From Oreocharis arfaki (taxonomy: Eukaryota; Chordata; Aves; Passeriformes; Paramythiidae): a stretch of DNA of 64,000 nucleotides. Shown here one piece after another: positions 61,649 through 64,000 of the stretch (its first letter is position 1; each line of letters begins with the position of its first letter). The translations under genes and the position numbers were made by a program. Under the pieces are notes generated by a model. The model saw only the letters and a list, made by a program, of their open reading frames with translations. It was not told the origin of the DNA and did not search any database. Location of the stretch: the NCBI GenBank assembly GCA_013398015.1, contig VZRR01011618.1:1536021-1600020 (forward strand), written 5' to 3'.

Positions 61649-64000
61649 CCATAAATACTAAGTAGAATCAGTTGTTTATGACGAGACTACTCTCTCATCT
61701 CCACATCACAGTTTCCTCTCTTACTTGCTCCCTTGCCATCCTACTCACATTTTTGTATCTGTAAGTTTTCCCATGGGTATTTCTTGTAGGCTGAACTAAC
61801 CTACCAAAGCCACAATGCCTAAAAACTTCTTCTATAGTTGAAGTGTGTAAATTCTTTTGGCTTGATGACACTAAGTCATATTAAAGTCTTACACCAAGTC
61901 TTACCGATGTTTTTAGCTGAGGCTCACAGTTGAACTTAGCACATGAATTATCAAATTGGTCATTTTGAAATATTGGGCACTCATCTTGCAGTCATGAATC
62001 TGAGACAAGAAAAGCCGGTTTCTGAGATCATGACAAAAAGGATATGAAAATGCGTTTCTTTGCCAAAGGTGAAAATCTTCAGACTTTCAAGGTTCACAAG
62101 TCAACTATTTTGTCCTTCTGTTAAGCACCTGTGACATGACAGAACTATGAATACTTCCATCAAAAACTCCCATTTTCTTGTGAGTGCCACCATGGAAAGT
62201 ACGTCACATAATCCATCTATATCAACAATGGAACCTATCAGCAACTACGCTTGCAGCAATTCTTCTAAGTTATTAGTAACATGCTCCTATTAATATTTAT
62301 ATTGCCCAAAAGCCTGAATGACAGAGGACTCTGAAACGCCAAGCACAATGGCAACACTTCAGAAAATCTTCCCCACCTGTTGGATTCACTTGGCCATTCA
62401 TGTTTTCACCGACTTCTGGAACAACAACCTGCTTCCTCTCTGTACCCACTTTCACATCTCTCATATAAACCCAAAGGCATTTCACAAACTTCCTAGACTA
62501 AAATCTTAGGGGAAAATAAACTCACTTGGAATCACCTTCCTTCTGTCCCAGTGACCCTAGATGGGAGGCAGAGGTATCCAAAGATCCCCTGAAAGCAAAA
62601 CCAGCATTTATATGCTTTCAGCACCAAGTGTCAATCCAGGAACTCCAAACATGAAAGCTGCCATGCACAATTCTGCTTATCCATCACGTGTAGTTTATTT
62701 TATATGGAGAACAGTTATTAAGACATTTTTATATTAGTAAGTTCCGATTTAGTACTTGTACTCAATATTCATGACAATTTTGTCAGGCTGCATTAAAGGA
62801 TTTAATCTCAAAATTCCCAGGTGGAAGAGAAAGAACTATCAAATGTCTCAGAGAAGGAAACCAAGATGCATGATTTAGGAGACAGCAATAAAATAAAGAG
62901 TTTGATATTCAGGAAACGAATAACTACTCATACAAATAAAAACTCTCATGGTGTCAATGGACAAGTCAATCTTGATTAAAATCAGAATCTGATTATTGAA
63001 GTTTTCTCTCTACTTCATAATGTAATCACTAGAATAACACTGCTGTGTAAATTTAATTTCAGCAAAATAAAGTTTCTAAGATTGTCCATGCAACCCACGT
63101 AAGCATATATGATTTTATAAAAAAGGACCAAGAAGTAGATTACATTCTACTTCTACAAGTAATGCCTCATCTTCAAACTCAATATAAACTGTGTTCACTG
63201 TATGATAAAAATTAATGAAAAATATCACCATTCTATTCAATTTGTTCAACGTAAACTATCATAAAATATTTCATTCTTCATTGCCTCTTCTTGCTTATAT
63301 GGGAACATAATGAAGACTGACATATATTGCTTCAAGGTCTCACCTTATAACTAGGAGCTTAATAAAACCCCCTTGGCGAACCAGATCCAGAGAAGCATGT
63401 AAGCTTTTGATTTCAAGTTAGATATATAAACATCCTAACAGTCCTGTGTGCTTGGATTTACAGTTCTCAGGAAATGAAACACTCAAGGCACAAAATGTAC
63501 ATAAACACTCAAGCATCGTGTGACAAACTGTAGCTAATTTTAATCATGTAAACAACAAGGGTCCATCCAATAGCGCACTGAAGCAATTTCCCATTTAATT
63601 TCAGTCTTATTAAATCTCTAAAGACAATTAGAATTTAAACAAGGACTCTCTAATCCTATTGCTAAAGAAAATGCACCAAACAAGACACGTGTAGCTCCAT
63701 AGCACCCTCCATCTTTTCACTTTTCTTCACTAAGAAACCAACCAAGGCAACACCTGTAGTCCTATACATAGAAAAGTTTTCAAACCTACCCAAAATGGCA
63801 CATACTCAAAAATGACATTCACAAGTATAATTCCTGATTTTCAAAATGCACCCATCCCAGAACAGGACCAAGAAACATGACAGATGCCACCATGGTCCTT
63901 ATACAGCACCCAGCCAAGGAGCATGGAAACCCCCAAGGGTGCCCAAGGGCTGGCACAAGTCTCCATTCAGCTACAGGAAGCTGGGAGGCAGGAACAGGAA

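Larger units (their letters stand above)
47429..64000 (-). other. SLC49A4 intron 1, 3' part (runs off the window)
   Basis: At least 16.6 kb of intron between exon 2 and the absent exon 1. It carries a TA repeat, an A18 run, a tRNA-derived SINE, a GC-richer block with a 234-codon open frame, a CR1 fragment and an LTR-like element. No coding exon was recognised, and no CpG island suggesting a promoter. Confidence 0.85.

Noticed and set aside
1..64000. CRISPR arrays, operons, phage or bacterial mobile systems
   Set aside because: Intron-rich avian sequence; no regularly spaced repeats and no tightly packed genes were seen.

Overview
The window looks like nuclear DNA from a bird, most likely a passerine. 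It is AT-rich and dominated by introns, with small exons flanked by GT/AG splice sites. One run of Ns marks an assembly gap. The repeats are avian: a CR1 3' fragment at about 59.4 kb, a tRNA-Ile/CR1 composite SINE of the passerine TguSINE1 type at about 52.9 kb, and two LTR-like or dispersed avian repeats at 0.56-1.45 kb and 61.3-61.6 kb. Repeat family names come from memory of the families, not from a search.

The only gene I can support is SLC49A4 (also called DIRC2, disrupted in renal carcinoma 2), on the minus strand. It encodes a 12-transmembrane major-facilitator protein of the lysosomal membrane. Eight coding exons, corresponding to exons 2-9 of the human gene, lie at 47335-47428, 34286-34548, 28626-28755, 23437-23545, 22749-22816, 17780-17907, 7278-7460 and 4012-4127. 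All internal junctions have AG acceptors and GT donors. The reading phases fit from exon to exon, and the joined frame is open to a TGA at 4012-4014. Exon 1 (N-terminus, first two membrane segments) and the promoter lie beyond position 64000, so intron 1 is longer than 16.5 kb.

Layout from left to right: 1-0.56 kb, unassigned; 0.56-1.45 kb, a GC-rich dispersed avian repeat; about 1.45-4.01 kb, the 3' UTR or flank of SLC49A4 with several candidate poly(A) signals, a CA microsatellite and an AT-rich hairpin; 4.01-47.43 kb, exons 9 to 2 with seven introns; 47.43-64 kb, the 3' part of intron 1, carrying the SINE, the CR1 fragment and an LTR-like element. The intron 7 sequence contains a 42-base N gap inside a G-rich purine tract.

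I found no second protein-coding gene, no RNA gene and no sign of an unknown multi-gene system. The two longest unexplained open frames (14584-15234 minus, 58270-58974 plus) are listed as findings and are more likely non-coding.
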